Shown: one piece after another, positions 1 to 12,239 of the stretch
Numbering within the stretch: position 1 is the first letter of the stretch
Layout: every line of letters starts with the position of its first letter
NCBI GenBank assembly: GCA_012931725.1
Contig: CM022955.1
Location: 49,361,404 to 49,425,403, forward strand
DNA from: Litsea cubeba
Taxonomy: Eukaryota; Streptophyta; Magnoliopsida; Laurales; Lauraceae
DNA length: 64,000 nt
Direction of reading: 5' to 3'
Position numbers and translations under genes: made by a program
The notes under the pieces: generated by a model
What the model was told of the DNA's origin: nothing
Databases searched by the model: none
What the model saw: only the letters and a program-made list of their open reading frames with translations

Positions 1-45
1 GGATAATTCTATAGTTGCTTGCATTGAAATAAGTAACTAGGTTAC

Positions 46-2478
46 CTTGTTCAAGTTCCAAATCTTGAGGATGGTTTCACCGTCAAAAAGAGGATTCTTG
101 AAGAGGCAATCTCTTGTTGGTAATGCATAATGATGGCACTTGGGGATGGTCCCATCAGGGAAGACAAGTTTCCTAATGAGATCAAAATTATGGCCACCAA
201 CAGAGTCGCTCACATAAACAGGCCCACCACAGATGGCCCTGGATCCAGCATGGAACTTTGCGCTGCAATGATCAGACTGAAACATGTCCCAGTCTGGTTG
301 TATGATTTGACCCATCCACAAGCTGTTGTATGCACAGTGGATCATGTGGACGCCTTGTAACCAGTACACCCCCATTGGATCCCCGTTGGGGTCTTGAAAC
401 CAGAAATCATCACCTGTATACTAAGAAAAATCAGTTTCCTATCAATTAATTTCAATATTGATTGGAAGGATAAACCCCAAATCTCAAACAGTTGCTGCAT
501 TTAGCAGCATGGATTGTTATCTATTCTGCTATGTAAACAATAAACCATAACATTGGATGTCTAACAATATTTGTTTGGGAGGCTTAAATATAATAAATCC
601 ATTTTCCAAAACATTCAAACCTCCTGTGCGTTGGGGGCATTAAAATGCGCCTCACAACTAGTCAATTCTAAGTAGCATCTCTCAACAGGAAAAAGGTTAG
701 ATGAGATCGTGTGATTGATTTTCTCACCTACTCTTCCTAGTGAAATCTGTTGGGTTCCAAGGAAGAAGAAGTCATTGCACTGATGCATACTGGATATGAG
801 TCCAGTTCCTTTGAAGTTCTTCACAAGGGACTTTGTCAGCCCTTGGTAGTAGGCCTTTGCAAGCTCCACCCGGCCTCCATATTCCTCAGAGACATATTCA
901 AGTGTCTGCAACAAATCAAGCACTTGAATTGTTAGTTCTTGCATACGTGTTTACATATTCAGATAGAATGGTATTATAATGAACAAACATGGGATTGAAG
1001 CTTACATGTATAACATCAACTTTCACCCCTGTGATTCCTACTTCTGCGAGATACGAATGCATCGATTCGTAGAAATCACCTGCTTGATCTGGATGAACCA
1101 GACCAATACCGCCTTCGATAATCTTCACCACAGCAAGATCCTCCATTGTACCATCTAGCCCACGAGAGACAGTGGCTGGGATCACCTTTGAATTGAGATG
1201 AGTTGATCCCGGTCTTACACCACCCCAAGCACCACAGAGAGCATGCCACACATAGACATCATCCAAACCCTTAAACTGTTTTCTCAAATCACAAGTAAAT
1301 GCTTTCATCCCTACTTCTTTATCTGAACTAACATTCTCTCCACTCAACGAATTGCTACCTTCTTCTTCTTCACTTGCAAACATCTCATCCAACTGCCTTT
1401 TCAAATTGTTGATCATTGTTTCAAAGTGTGATAAGTCAGTGATTCCCTCCCGGAATGCCTTGTCGCATGCCTTCTCTGCATGTTCTATCTCAATTGCCTT
1501 GTTGATCAGCATCTTTGGCCTCTTGGGATTGAAAGAAGGAGCATTGGGGGCTAACATAGTGCCACCCTTGTACTTGCTAAACTTGTCACACTCTTGGAAT
1601 CTATGTAATCTAGCAGTCATCTGTGTCCCACCCAAAACAAGGTTCTTGGCATCCTTATCTGGGTTCTCACCATCAATATTGATACTTTGCCACCCATCAT
1701 CTATAATAAGAAAACGTGGCGAGATGCCTGCTTCAGAGAACTCCTTGACACCATGCCAGATGCCTACAGGCTCTACAGTCAAGTAGAAAGCATCCCAAGT
1801 ACACCAACCAAACTTGTCTACCAAGGAAGGGACTGACTTCTCTTCTAACAGCCTAAATGTATTTAGATGGACCCTAAGAGCAGTAAAGGCTTCTTTCATC
1901 AAGTTGTATGGATTTTCACAGATGTGGACATAAGCAATTGAATTGAAAGATGAGGCTTTTACTTGGGTGGAACCACTCTCTGCAAAAAGTAGGACATGCC
2001 CATCTTCACCTGGATGAAGGGCAGACCTGAATTCCCCTTCTATTAGAGGGAGGATTAGGACGTAGGAACTTAACTCAGGGACATCTAGAAGTACCCATTG
2101 GGTCTCCATTTGCAGATTTGAACCATTGTTGCCCACCCACATGGTCGACCACCATGTTTTGAATCTGAAAACACTCACAAATTTCCTATTGAACCTACCC
2201 AAGGAGTTGATCAACCGATCAGAGGGCTTCTCTTTACTGAATCCGAGAAACCCACCTTTGAATGATCTAGACTGGACTTGATGAAACAGGTGAGAAGGTG
2301 CATTTGATGCGCTACATATAGAGGAAAAACTGCTAAAGGAGACATTGTCTGGAACATCATAGAGCAATTTAACTCCATTAGCACAAAGCTTCCCACCTGA
2401 TAAGTCAAAAACACACTCCTTTTTCTCGGTCTCACTTGAGCCGATGAGGGTATCATCCATCTCATTTGGTGGTTCCAT
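46..2478 (-). CDS. STS: Stachyose synthase (galactinol:raffinose galactosyltransferase), 5' three exons, continues off the left edge
   Basis: Family role: transfers galactose from galactinol to raffinose to make stachyose, a seed and phloem raffinose-family oligosaccharide; glycoside hydrolase family 36. Exons read from the sequence are 2478-1006, 905-728 and 413-46, each bounded by GT-AG, and the codon phases join (491 codons, 59 plus one base, then 122). The visible ~673 residues compare with about 850-870 in the family, so a last exon lies left of the window. Seen: IIDDGWQS near residue 260, KVDVIH at the end of exon 1 (Asp488, predicted nucleophile), TLEYVSEEYGGRVELAK in exon 2, and FWFQDPNGDPMGVYWLQG then YVSDSVGGH in exon 3. 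Residues ~300-390 hold an acidic, helical insertion (NAPSF, IEIEHAEK, EEEEG) that marks stachyose rather than raffinose synthases. The start is the first ATG of the long exon and matches MEPPNEMDD-type starts. No stop or frameshift is visible. The activity assignment rests on family resemblance. Confidence 0.93.
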
Positions 2479-3004
2479 GGGCAGAGGAAAACAGAGGAAG
2501 AACAGAGAGAAGTGAATTTACTACTCCCTCGTTCCTAGCACTATGTCCAATACCAAAGAGAAAAGAAGCAGAATATCAGAAAGAAAAAAATCAGATTCAA
2601 ATATCAAGTTGTAGTATGGGGAATGTTAGTTTCCAGGAAAGAGAGTGAACGGAGAGCCTGCAAACATAAAACAAATAAGTTATCGTTTGATTGAGATGAA
2701 CAGAGTTTCTGTAACAATAATAATGAAAACCCAAGTCTAAAAGATCATGTACAATGTATTTGAGATGAGAAAAGAACAATTCAGATGTTAAAAGAAGATG
2801 AACCGATGTATTATAAGCAAGAAAAACAACAAGACTCAGAGAAAAGACTGTTCAAGGAATGAGAATGAACTTTAAAAGGTGAGTAATAGAGATGATTGGC
2901 GGCCACTACTGCTGAAAGAAACCAGACTTATTAGAAGATAACCCACTGATTGTTTGCATGGAAAATGAAGATAATTTTGCTGCGATCCAACATACCCAAG
3001 ATCT

Positions 3005-3109
3005 GATATTTATAGATTTCTATGTATGTATGCATGCATCCATGAATGCATGTGGCTTTGCAGGTATGGATGTGTGAAGCATGCCTGTTTTGCATTGAAG
3101 ATTACGTGG
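3005..3109 (-). promoter_or_regulatory. Candidate seed-type promoter of the stachyose synthase gene (TATA, RY, ABRE-like)
   Basis: On the minus strand a CTATAAATATC box lies at 3005-3015. Immediately upstream are TGCATGCA (3031-3038) and a second ATGCATG (~3046-3052), the RY/Sph type bound by B3 factors such as ABI3 and FUS3. An ACGTGG ABRE/G-box core is at 3104-3109. This combination is common in seed-maturation genes and fits accumulation of raffinose-family sugars in seeds. The implied 5' leader would be about 500 bases and may hold an intron. Motif function is inferred. The broken copy near 41570-41650 keeps RY-like motifs, but its ABRE core has changed. Confidence 0.5.
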
Positions 3110-3270
3110 TGAGACAACTTACTTTAGGATATGTTAATTTAAAGAGTGATTGAAGTCAAGAGAGGATTGTGGAAAGTTCTTGGATGGGGTTCATTTGTCA
3201 TTAAAGAAACATATATTATTATCTTTAGATATTAGCGCTTTCTGTAACTCTGTTGACCCACTTGTGGAAA

Positions 3271-4255
3271 GTTATTTGACAATATGTGGTTGGTGGAATG
3301 GGGATCCTCTCTGAGTGGCCTTACCTCGGTGACCCTGGATGGATCATTCCGGTCTGTCACGTCACCACGTCCTTGTTCGGAAGCATAGTGTGCATCGTGA
3401 ATGGTTTACTCATAATCACTATTGAATTTTTCCTTGTTGAATCTGGACTCATGGTTGGTGCGATTTCTAACATCAAACATGACCCAATCAGTTTGTGGGT
3501 CCAGTAGCCCAAACAGATACAAAAAATGCCAAGAATTTGGGGGAGTATTCTGTAAATAGAGAGATAAAATCACACTTCATATGTAAAATGCTTCTATTAT
3601 GAATAATTAGAAATATTTCAAAACATGATAAGTGTAACTTTAATGTGATAATTTCTTGATGTTTTGCTAATACTTTCTTTCAATGTTTTCTAAATTATAC
3701 ATATGTAGCATTTCGGATTTTCTTATTATTTTAGTTTATTTAATTTATTTTCCTATAGTGTTTTATGATAATTATCTCCCATAGATAACTATGCTGCTAA
3801 TATTCCATAAATTTTATTTGCAGCAAGAGATACAAATAAAAGAAGGTTAGTAATTAGCTTAACAAAAAACAAATGGAAAGATATAAAATGAGTCATCAAT
3901 ATTAGAGCTGCCAGGAGGTCCGGCCGGTCTATCCTAGTATCCTTATACAGTCGTCATATGGGGCTAGGCCTAAGGTGGACCAAAGCCCTCGCCGGGCTTG
4001 CCTTGGTCCTTACCATATAATCATAGGGCTACGGCCTGGAGAGAAGGAAATCAATTAATTTGTTTTTACTCCAGCTAAACCGAGTGTTAAAAAGATATTA
4101 ACCATCCCTCCTTACTCGAGCTTGAAGCTGCCGATACAATGCAATAAATAATATCGTGGAGTGTAAAAAAAAAAACTTTTTTAATCAGCTATCCTTTGAA
4201 CATAGAAAATATTTACTAGCTAAAAACAATATCGCAATGTAAAATTGTAGCTCAA
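3271..4255. other. Intergenic AT-rich DNA
   Basis: No coding feature is supported. A GC-rich patch at about 3905-4045, with several GGC/GCC words, resembles the subterminal parts of hAT elements. I could not pair its ends or find a target duplication. Confidence 0.5.
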
Positions 4256-4589
4256 GCTTAGGATAAAGGTAAGATCAAATGTGTGGTGGGGCCCACCTGG
4301 GGACCCACATGGGGATAGGGATGGAGAGATTTTAAGGACTCCCCGGGATCCTCCTCTCTGCAAAAAATCATCCCGAATTATGATTTCTATCATCTCCATA
4401 TGGGCACAAAAGTCTAATGGTCAACGGTCCTTTCGAATCGATATATAGTCGATCCAACAGTCCAATATATTCGGATTTGATCAAAAGTTGGTGGACATGT
4501 GCAATTTAGGGGGGTCATCTGTTTGGTCCATTTGGATGGACCAAAGGTTGGGCCCCACAAGCATGAGCTTATGAAATTTTATCCTAAGC
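4256..4589. mobile_element. Candidate MITE with GCTTAGGATAAA terminal inverted repeats
   Basis: GCTTAGGATAAA at 4256 is matched in inverted orientation by TTTATCCTAAGC ending at 4589. The 334-bp body has no coding sequence, and TCAA flanks it on both sides (4252-4255, 4590-4593). GGGGCCCA words lie inside both ends. The short duplication and TIR leave the superfamily open. Confidence 0.4.
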
Positions 4590-4611
4590 TCAATAAAAGT
4601 GTGTATGCGCT

Positions 4612-4645
4612 TATATATATGTGTGTGTGTATGCGCGCGTGCGCA
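4612..4645. repeat. Perfect alternating pyrimidine-purine tract (TA, TG, CG)
   Basis: Thirty-four consecutive bases alternate pyrimidine and purine through TATATAT, GTGTGTGT and GCGCGCG blocks. A further 12-base alternating run ends at 4610, one base out of step. Such tracts can adopt left-handed Z-DNA; that is inference. Confidence 0.6.
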
Positions 4646-4649
4646 GTAG

Positions 4650-5825
4650 CAGCCCTTTTCTTGGGAGAGTCTCTTGAGTTTTTGTAATGACATGTGTCAC
4701 AACCTAAATTCTGTCCCTTTAGTATTGATTCTTTCCCTAAACTCTTTCTTCATTTAATATTTTAAAGTAAGCAATTTTGTTATGGTTCAGTAAGAACATG
4801 ACTTACTCAAAAAATCTCATTACTCAAATCTTTTGACAACGTTATTCCTCAATTCAAATCTCTCGACACTTATTGATTTCAAATATATTCATACCCAATA
4901 CTTTACTTCTTAAAATTAAAAACATCACAAAGAATTATTTTTTCAAAATGCTCCTCATTGGTCCCATAAAATTTTTTTGAATCAATAAAATTAAATGGCC
5001 CCACATTTTTTGGGTCAAATCAAATTTCACTCAATAAAAGTTTGGCCCACTTAAGACTTTCATAACCTAGCACTCAGTGGATCAATGACAAATTCATGGT
5101 ACTCCTGAATCAATCCATCTTGATCTACGTGTTCTCATTGGACCGACTTTTAAAAGATATCCAAACCAACCAAAATTAATGGCATTGTTTTTTATGAATC
5201 CAAATCAAATCTCGCTCCATAAAAGTTGATCCACTTAAATTTTTTATAATCCACCGCTTCGACCCCTTGTTTATGGGTCCATGCTAATCCCTGTAAAAAA
5301 AATTTAATCAAAATTAAGTGTTTTATGACCACTCCACAAAAAAAAAAAAAAAGTGTTTTATGACCATAAAATACTCATGGGACTTATTTACTAATATGAT
5401 ATTCTACCATTTTCATGGAACATTGTTCATCTATATATTTTATTTTTATTTTATATTCTATGTTATGTTTATTGAAATATTGTCATTACGGAACCACATC
5501 CCACCCATAAACTTCTAATAAATAAGTTACTTGCTTTCATCCTTTTACGTTGCAGTTGATTTTAAATTTTAGTTATTTTGCATTGAAATAAAAAAAAATT
5601 TAAATTCTGAACTTAGAAGATCAAACTTGTGGGCCTGGGTTGGGCTAACATTTCCGAAAGTTTTCTATAGCTTATTGTTGTCATTTTTTTTATTCTTGAC
5701 CATTGGGCCAGAACTATATCATTATGAGCCCACCTAATCAGTCTAAATTTTTTATCTTTTCCTTACTCCTTCCCTTATCTTGCTTCATCTATAAGTTTTT
5801 TTAATGTTTTTTTTCTTTGTTTGGC
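4650..5825. other. AT-rich intergenic DNA without a recognisable gene
   Basis: Homopolymer runs and short chance reading frames only. I see no splice-consistent coding sequence, RNA gene or paired transposon end. Confidence 0.5.
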
Positions 5826-5829
5826 CCTG

Positions 5830-6490
5830 AATTGAAATGCATAGAAAGTATTTAATTAATTCAATTCGGCCTATTTGTTCGATTTGAACTGGAATGCATA
5901 TGAAGTAGTTTAGTCTATAAATAGAAAAAAGGTAGTTTATTCAAATAGGCCGGTTTGTTTTTATGAAACTGGAATACACAATAAGTTTTTGTCAAATGGG
6001 CTTTGCTATTTGCAAGTGGAATTAGAATACATAGAAAGTAGTCGCTTCAAATGGGCCTTCATTTTTGCATGGAATGGAAGTACATAGGAATTTATAGTTA
6101 AATGGGTTTGCTTGTTTGCTTGGAATCATAATACATATATAGGAAGTCATTATCAAATGAGCATGACCAGACGAATCAAATTTTGGCTGCACTATTCAAA
6201 GATGGACCCAAATAGGCTCCATAGAGTTAGATTGCATATGGAGTCTGCTTGTAGGAGAACATTGTCCTTACATAGTAAGTAATTGATTAAAAATGGGCCT
6301 ACTTGTTTTCAATGAGTTGAAATACATATAAAGTCATTGTCAAAAGGGCATGCTTGTTTGCATGGGCTTATTTATTTACATGGGGTTGGAATATATAAGA
6401 AGTAATTGATTTGAATGGGCTTATTTATTTACATGGGGCTGGAATTTACAAGAGTTCATGGTCAAATGGGCAGGTTTGTTTGCATGGAAT
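5830..6490 (+). repeat. Degenerate tandem repeat, unit about 57 bp
   Basis: Words such as CAAATGGGCC, TTGTTTGCATGG and GAATACATAGAAAGTA recur in this order about ten times with heavy divergence. The same family occurs in the opposite orientation at 57090-57260 and 58275-58510. Confidence 0.55.
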
Positions 6491-6499
6491 TGAATAATA

Positions 6500-6935
6500 A
6501 ATGGAAAACATCCATATTTATTATCATCATTACCATCTTCATCAAAGCTCATCCCAACTATATTGGGTCAGCTACATCAATGTTGGTTTTCTATTCCAAT
6601 CTATTATGTATCAAATCCTCAAATATGTTGCACCTTTTTAGATCTACTCATATTACTTTCATCAATGTCGTCTTCAACCCAGCTTTTTTTTCTACTGGGT
6701 CCTCAATCAACATTAAAAAAAAAAAAAACTTTTCCCTATTGGTGTGGTTGTTAGCCTGCATACTATCCTTAAATAAAAAGACTTTTTGTGAAATCAATAT
6801 CGTGGCAGTGCGCATTGTAGGAAACAAGAATCTAGAAAACCTTATTGTCAACCAAGATCCTCCATATCAAATCATCGGGAGATGTAAAGCGGAAACATAC
6901 CTTGATCCATTGAGAAAGTTGTTCACAGGTTGTTG
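6500..6935 (+). other. Possible retroposon tail fragment
   Basis: At about 6515-6580, ATCATCATTACCATC-type words are followed by CCCAACTATATTGGGTC and AGCTACATCAATG. From memory this resembles a dispersed plant retroposon motif containing GGGTCGGCTACATG. No ends or duplications were found, and the chance reading frame across it has no recognisable domain. Confidence 0.25.
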
Positions 6936-8122
6936 ATCTTTCAATCCAATATGGCTGCCCAGAGAAACCCTCTTGATTCTTTCTGATGATGGGATGTCAG
7001 AGAGAATAGGAACTTACCATATGAATTGGGGACCATAACCCTAATATATAATAATGAGATTATCATAGGTTTTACTATTTCTAATTTGGCCCCTCATCAA
7101 ATTAGAAATAGAATTCTGGTATCTACACATTAATCCCATGACAATTATACCCTTAAGCCTTAAAACTTTAAGCCTTAATTAGATCACTTCAATTAGGCTT
7201 GACCAAAGATAGCATAACACATTTAATATTTACATGTATGGCCCCATATGATGGAATTTTTCAACACGCATGACTTCATCGTGGAATAAATAAAAAATAA
7301 AGTCCTGGAGCCAATTTTCTAGTGTCATTGCTGATGTCTTTTAATGAAAATACCTGAAGGTTCATGAGTATCAAATACATGCGGTATCAATTAGACAAAA
7401 GTGGATGTTAGGGAGGAGATGAGGTACAAGTGAACCACAAAATTAGGTCTGCTCCTATTCTTATCATATCCTCAAAATATGTAGGTTCGGCCCTAATTAA
7501 GAAGGCGAAAGCTCTCAAAGAGCTTGCACTATTTAGGCCCTTATCTTATTTTCGTAAGCCAGGATTTACCATAAGCTTTGAAGAGAATAAACTCAGTTTT
7601 TAACTTTTATAGACTCTTTACCAAAAATAAAAAATAAAAAATTATAGACTGCTACTAGACATCGAGTGCCAACCACCGTCCTTTATCTAGACCTCATAAC
7701 ATATGTACATATTGGTCAAGATCAAAACAACTTGTAGTTGTAGATGACCCCTCTGAAGTTCAACTTGAAGGAAAAACTTCTAGTATTATAGTTTGCATGC
7801 TCAACAATGTAACATTCAAATTAAGATTCCCATTAGAGTAGGCATAACTTAAAAGAGAAAAAATAAAAGCGTATATACTATAATATAATCTATTGGAGAA
7901 CATGTAGATGGTTGACACTTTCAACACGTATACATTTCCAGTGATGGAAATACTGGGACCCAATAAAAAAGATATAAATTGATAGCACGATCACCACTTA
8001 AACTCAGTTTTATGCGATTCATAGAAGTATAGAACAGTGGTAATGGTGCCACTTCTTAATAAACTAGTCCCCAAAATGGAATGCCATAGAAGCTCCATTG
8101 ACTGCCAAAATCTACAAGAACC
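6936..8122. other. AT-rich intergenic DNA
   Basis: I see no gene, RNA or paired transposon ends here. It is the left flank of the Tat element; ATTAG at 8123-8127 is that element's target duplication. Confidence 0.5.
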
Positions 8123-8127
8123 ATTAG

Positions 8128-9085
8128 TGTAGGTGCAGAAAATTATGACCCACAATAAGAGGGTGCCTTACAGGACTTATCCGAGAAGATGATTGTGTCT
8201 GGAATGTCTGGATGCCGTCCGAAAGCCTGAAAGAGAGTAGCAAACGGTCAGAGGACCCTGGCCTGAGCGGCGCAAGGCTCTCCGATGCCAAAGTCAGTGT
8301 GGGAACTGGAATAATGGAAGGAGAGGGAGAAGAGAGGCAGAGTAAGGGCTCTGTGAATGAGATTATGCGTACCTTGCATGGTGCATGGAGTTCTATTTAT
8401 AGAGGTTTGGATCGTATCTTTCAGAAGATATCTTGGTGTGGGTCCCATGATTTGACTGAGAAGTCATGATCAGCCCACAAAGTAATAAATGCAGTCTAAT
8501 CCGGCCCACTCAGCATTTAATGCTAGTCGGGTCAGCCCACATTGCATTAAATGCGTGTCTTGTTGGGCCAGATTGTGTTGGGCGCCTTTGGCGGTAGGAG
8601 TACCAGCGGATCTGCCCTCGGGCCTTGCCCTGATGTGGCCTCAGCCGCTGGATGCCGCCATGTCAGCGATCTGATGAAGATCGTGGGCGGCTGGATGTCG
8701 TGTCTGTCCCACTAGCTCGTGACCCTATCCCTCCACGTGCCTGATGACGTGGGGGATGAGGGGGCGCAAGTGAAGGTTCTTTCTTGCTGCGGCTACTGTC
8801 CTGGCTTCTTCAGCCGAGGTGGCTTTAGCCGAGGTGGGGCTCTCTGCGGAGATGGCATCCGGGGTGGCCCCACCGAGGTGGAATCTTTGCCGAGATAATA
8901 CCCGAGGTGGTCCAGTTCGGCGCTTGTGGCCTGGAGATGCTTGATGTCGGCCAAAGCCTCTGCCCTGGTAGCCGGGATGAGATCGGTGCCACGTAGATGG
9001 CACGCGGATGACACGTGAGAATGCTTAGCCCCATCTGATGGCTGTGATTAGCTTAATCCTGTAGCTCTGGAAATCTCCCCACACA
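8128..9085 (-). repeat. 3' LTR of the Tat element
   Basis: 958 bp, nearly identical to 20006-20962. It begins TGTAGGTGC and ends CCCCACACA in plus orientation, next to the ATTAG duplication. It is one base longer than its partner because of a G-run near 8760. Confidence 0.95.
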
Positions 9086-9103
9086 ATTGCCCCCTAGCTT
9101 CTG
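9086..9103 (-). promoter_or_regulatory. Polypurine tract of the Tat element
   Basis: On the minus strand AGAAGCTAGGGGGCAAT abuts the 3' LTR, as expected for the plus-strand primer. The gag-only element has AGAAGCTGGGGGGCTAT at the same place. Confidence 0.8.
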
Positions 9104-9312
9104 AGCTCGCGTAGAACGTCAGTGCCGTGAGGTCGGGAGCTATGTGCCGGGTCTATCTGGAGGAGAGAGCCTCTTTCGGCCCTGACTCGCTGTCGCTTTG
9201 GATGTTCGAGGTAATAAATGGCGTCCCCTATTCAATGCTGAAGACAGGTCGACGGCTCCACGCGTCATCTCTTGGCTAGTTGTCTGTCTCTTCGAGGTCG
9301 TACGCGCCGTCT

Positions 9313-9466
9313 CATCAGGGGCGCAATCAATTTTTGAAATGATTCGCGCGCCGTTTCGTCAGGGGCGTGATTAATTTTCGAAATGATCCGCGCGAAATCC
9401 AAGGGGGGCGCCCCTGGGCACGCCCAATTAGGGCTCATGGAAAGGGGGGCCTCTCTGCTATATATA
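9313..9466 (+). promoter_or_regulatory. Candidate promoter of the antisense gene
   Basis: A TATATATA box lies at 9459-9466. Upstream, at about 9313-9397, two ~43-bp direct repeats contain CAGGGGCG, GAAATGAT and CGCGCG words. From 9490 the first ATG is the start of the antisense gene at 9682. Confidence 0.5.
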
Positions 9467-9681
9467 GGGCAGTCGAGGTCTGCTTTACCGTTCGTTTGCG
9501 ATTTTGAATCAGAGGCGAGCGTCAGAGGTGGGCAAGCTACTGTGAGGGAACTTCATCTGAGGAGTGGTGCGCTGCTGAAGTTGAGTCTTTTTGCTGCCCA
9601 GCATCTTCGTTCTACTTCCGTAAGTTCCTTCTGCCTTGCCTCTTCTTCTGCGGGTTTCTCTGCTTTTAGACTGGGATAGGA

Positions 9682-11600
9682 ATGGGGATCTATAGCCACT
9701 GGTTAGAGGGCGAGGCAGCGATCGAGGGTTTCAGGTCAGCCTTTAGGATCCCTGCTGATGTCCAAGTCAGGGGTGCTGAACCCCTTGGCTACAACCCTCA
9801 TGACTTTTCGGGAGGCTGGATGCCTTTTCCGCTAGTGGCTGTGGTAGAAGGCGGGGTCCGATTTCCCCTTCACCCACTTCTCAGGAGGTGCCTTAGTCAG
9901 TGGCGTCTCTGCCCCTGCCAACTGCTGCCGAATGCCTTCAAGATCGTGATGGGCACGGTCAAGTTGAATGAGGTCCTGGGCACCGACTTTGGCGTCTTCG
10001 ACCTTGAGGACGTCTATGACATATGCAGGTCTGGGGATTCTTATTATCTCCGGGCTAAGTCAGGCCGGGACGGCTTCGTCCGATACTTGGAGGATTCGAG
10101 CAAGTATGCCGGGGACGATCTTCTGTACGTCTCGGGAAACTGGGAGTTTGGGGAGGCCGACACCGATAGAGGCTACCAGGTCCCTCGCCACTTCGGTACC
10201 ATTCCAAGTAAACACCCTTCGTGTCTTTTTCTTTTTTCATAAGTTTCTTTTTGTTCTGCCGCGCTAATGCTTCTGATTGTTGCAGCTTTGAAGGAGAGGA
10301 AGCGGGCTGCCAGATACATTTGGAAGAGGAACGAGGCCTGGCTCCGTCTGGTGAAGCGATACAGCGGTCATGACGGCAGGGCGGCTTGGTCGCTGCTAGG
10401 GTATCAGCCGAAGTACCGCGGGTATCTGAGGGGCACCGTAGAGCCGATCCGGAGTGAAGGTGCCGGATCCGAGGTCGGTCAGGAGCAGGCCGGTCCGGAG
10501 GTCGCAGAGCCCTCGCGGGCGTCGTCTGACGTTAGGGCCACGTCGGGAGCCCTAACTTCCACATCGGGATCGAGACTTCCCCAGGTCTCAGGAAGGGAAT
10601 CGAGTCAAACCGCCCGATCTCCCTCGCCAGGCTCCGAGATGAGGCACAACAGGCGTTTGTCCTTCGAGGATCTCGAGGCTTTGGCGCTTGGAGCGGAGGA
10701 CGCCCGAGCCCCCCAGGAGCCGGTAAATTCTCCGAGGCATCCGTCTCCGAGGGCCCGGGTGGTTTCTAGTGCAGAGGTGGCGGAGGTTCCCGCGCCCCCT
10801 AGCTCTGTTGATCGAGAGGAATGCCTGCCCCCGGCTGAGGTTGAGCGGGAGAAAACTCGGCCGCTGAAGATGCCGAGGACCGACGCGGGCCCTAGCTCGG
10901 CTGCTGCCTCGTTGCCGCAGGGACCGCCGTTATGGGAGCCGAGCTTCGTGCTTGGGCCGGGGAGGCCGATGACGGTGGAGGATTGCATTCTTCACAGGAT
11001 CGATCTCCCGGTCCTCGAGGCCCTTGGGCGAGCCTGCGCCCTTCCCCGGGACATGGAGCGGCTGGACAAGTACAGCGATCAGAAGCTGATCTTGTCGATG
11101 TTGCAGTCCAACTTCGTGGTAAATCTTCATTTCCCTTCGTCAAACCAGCAATTTAGCGTCTGACGCTCTTTGGATCTAACACGTACATCTTGTTTCTTTG
11201 ACAGGTGGCACAGAAGTCCATGGCCGTTGCTGACAGGATCCGCAGGTACAGCGCGGACGTTGCCGAGCTGTCCGTGGAGAAGAACGGCCTGCAGGAATCC
11301 CTGGACGCCGTTAGCCAGAAGTTGGCCAGGGTGGAAGAGGAATATGCGGCGAAGCTCGAGCAGGCGAGGGAGGAAGCCGAGGCGGAGAGGACTAGAGTAG
11401 CTGAGCTCGAGGTCTCCATCTCGAAGATGGGAGACGATTACGCGGTCCTGCTTCAAGCCGAGTCCAAGAGGGCGGATGAGGCCGAGGCAAAGCTCGAATC
11501 CGAGTGCGATGCGGCGTTCGAGGATGCCAAAGTGCAGGTCACCGCCCACTACAAGGAAAGGGTTCTTGTTGTGAGGGATAAGGCCTGGGCGAAAGGGTAG
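9682..11600 (+). CDS. Antisense three-exon gene inside the Tat element (gypsy-associated plant domain plus coiled coil)
   Basis: Exons are 9682-10207, 10286-11118 and 11205-11600. Introns GTAAAC...TGCAG and GTAAAT...GACAG keep the frame (526, 833 and 396 bases; 584 residues). Exon 1 carries FPLHPLLRRCLSQWRLCP, LLPNAFKIVMG and GNWEF, matching the domain annotated as a putative gypsy-type transposon protein (Pfam Transposase_28 type). Exon 2 is a low-complexity Ser/Pro/Glu-rich linker with TVEDCILHRIDLP near its end. Exon 3 is a charged heptad-like coiled coil (LARVEEEYAAKLEQAREEAE). The TAG at 11598-11600 looks premature, because the same frame stays open to TGA at 11741-11743 with plausible composition. 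Antisense genes of this kind are known in Tat elements; their role is not established. It lies opposite the 3' UTR of gag-pol with its own TATA box. Confidence 0.8.
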
Positions 11601-12239
11601 CTTGCCGGCCTGAAGGAGGTCGGGGTCTCGGAGGGCCACCCCTCCTTTCGGGAGCCTCCTCCGTACACGCTTCCGGTGCCGACCTCTGCCCGTCCATCCG
11701 GCGAAGCTTCTGGCGCTGCAGCCCGTGCAACTGATCGGTCGTGACCTCGGGACCTCGGGATATTTGCTTTCTTGCTTTATGCTCTGTAATTTCCTTCAAT
11801 TTGTATTTGCTGAACACTGTAATGAGTGAGATTTTAATACAATTGAAGGTTTCTTCAAATACTCGTGCTTCTGTCTCTTTTAAGCCTGTTACTTTGATGC
11901 TTGAGTTTGGCAGAGTGCTCCTTGTGACGGAACGTTAGGACTGAGTGTCGAGTAGTCTTCTTGGGTGCTAGCGTCGATACTCCGTACCTTAGATGATTTT
12001 CTTTGGTATTCGCGCTGATCCTCCGTATTTTAGGTGATCTTCATTGGTATTTGCGCTGATCTTCCGTATCTTGGGCGATCTTGAATGGCGATAGATATGA
12101 TGGCGCGGCTGACGAGGGAATCGGACGGATGTCTCCACGTGGCGCCATAGGGGTCGCCGGTCAACAGTCGTGCATTCCCAGTAACGCGTGGGAGACTTCG
12201 CCCTCATAACTCCTTTCGGAGACTGAGCCTTCTCCCTCC

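Noticed and set aside
615..944. Stand-alone 109-codon minus frame
   Set aside because: Only 905-728 is STS exon 2; both ends of the frame run into introns.
3286..3507. 73-codon plus frame with a hydrophobic stretch
   Set aside because: No homologous motif, weak context and no matching sequence beside the duplicated STS promoter.
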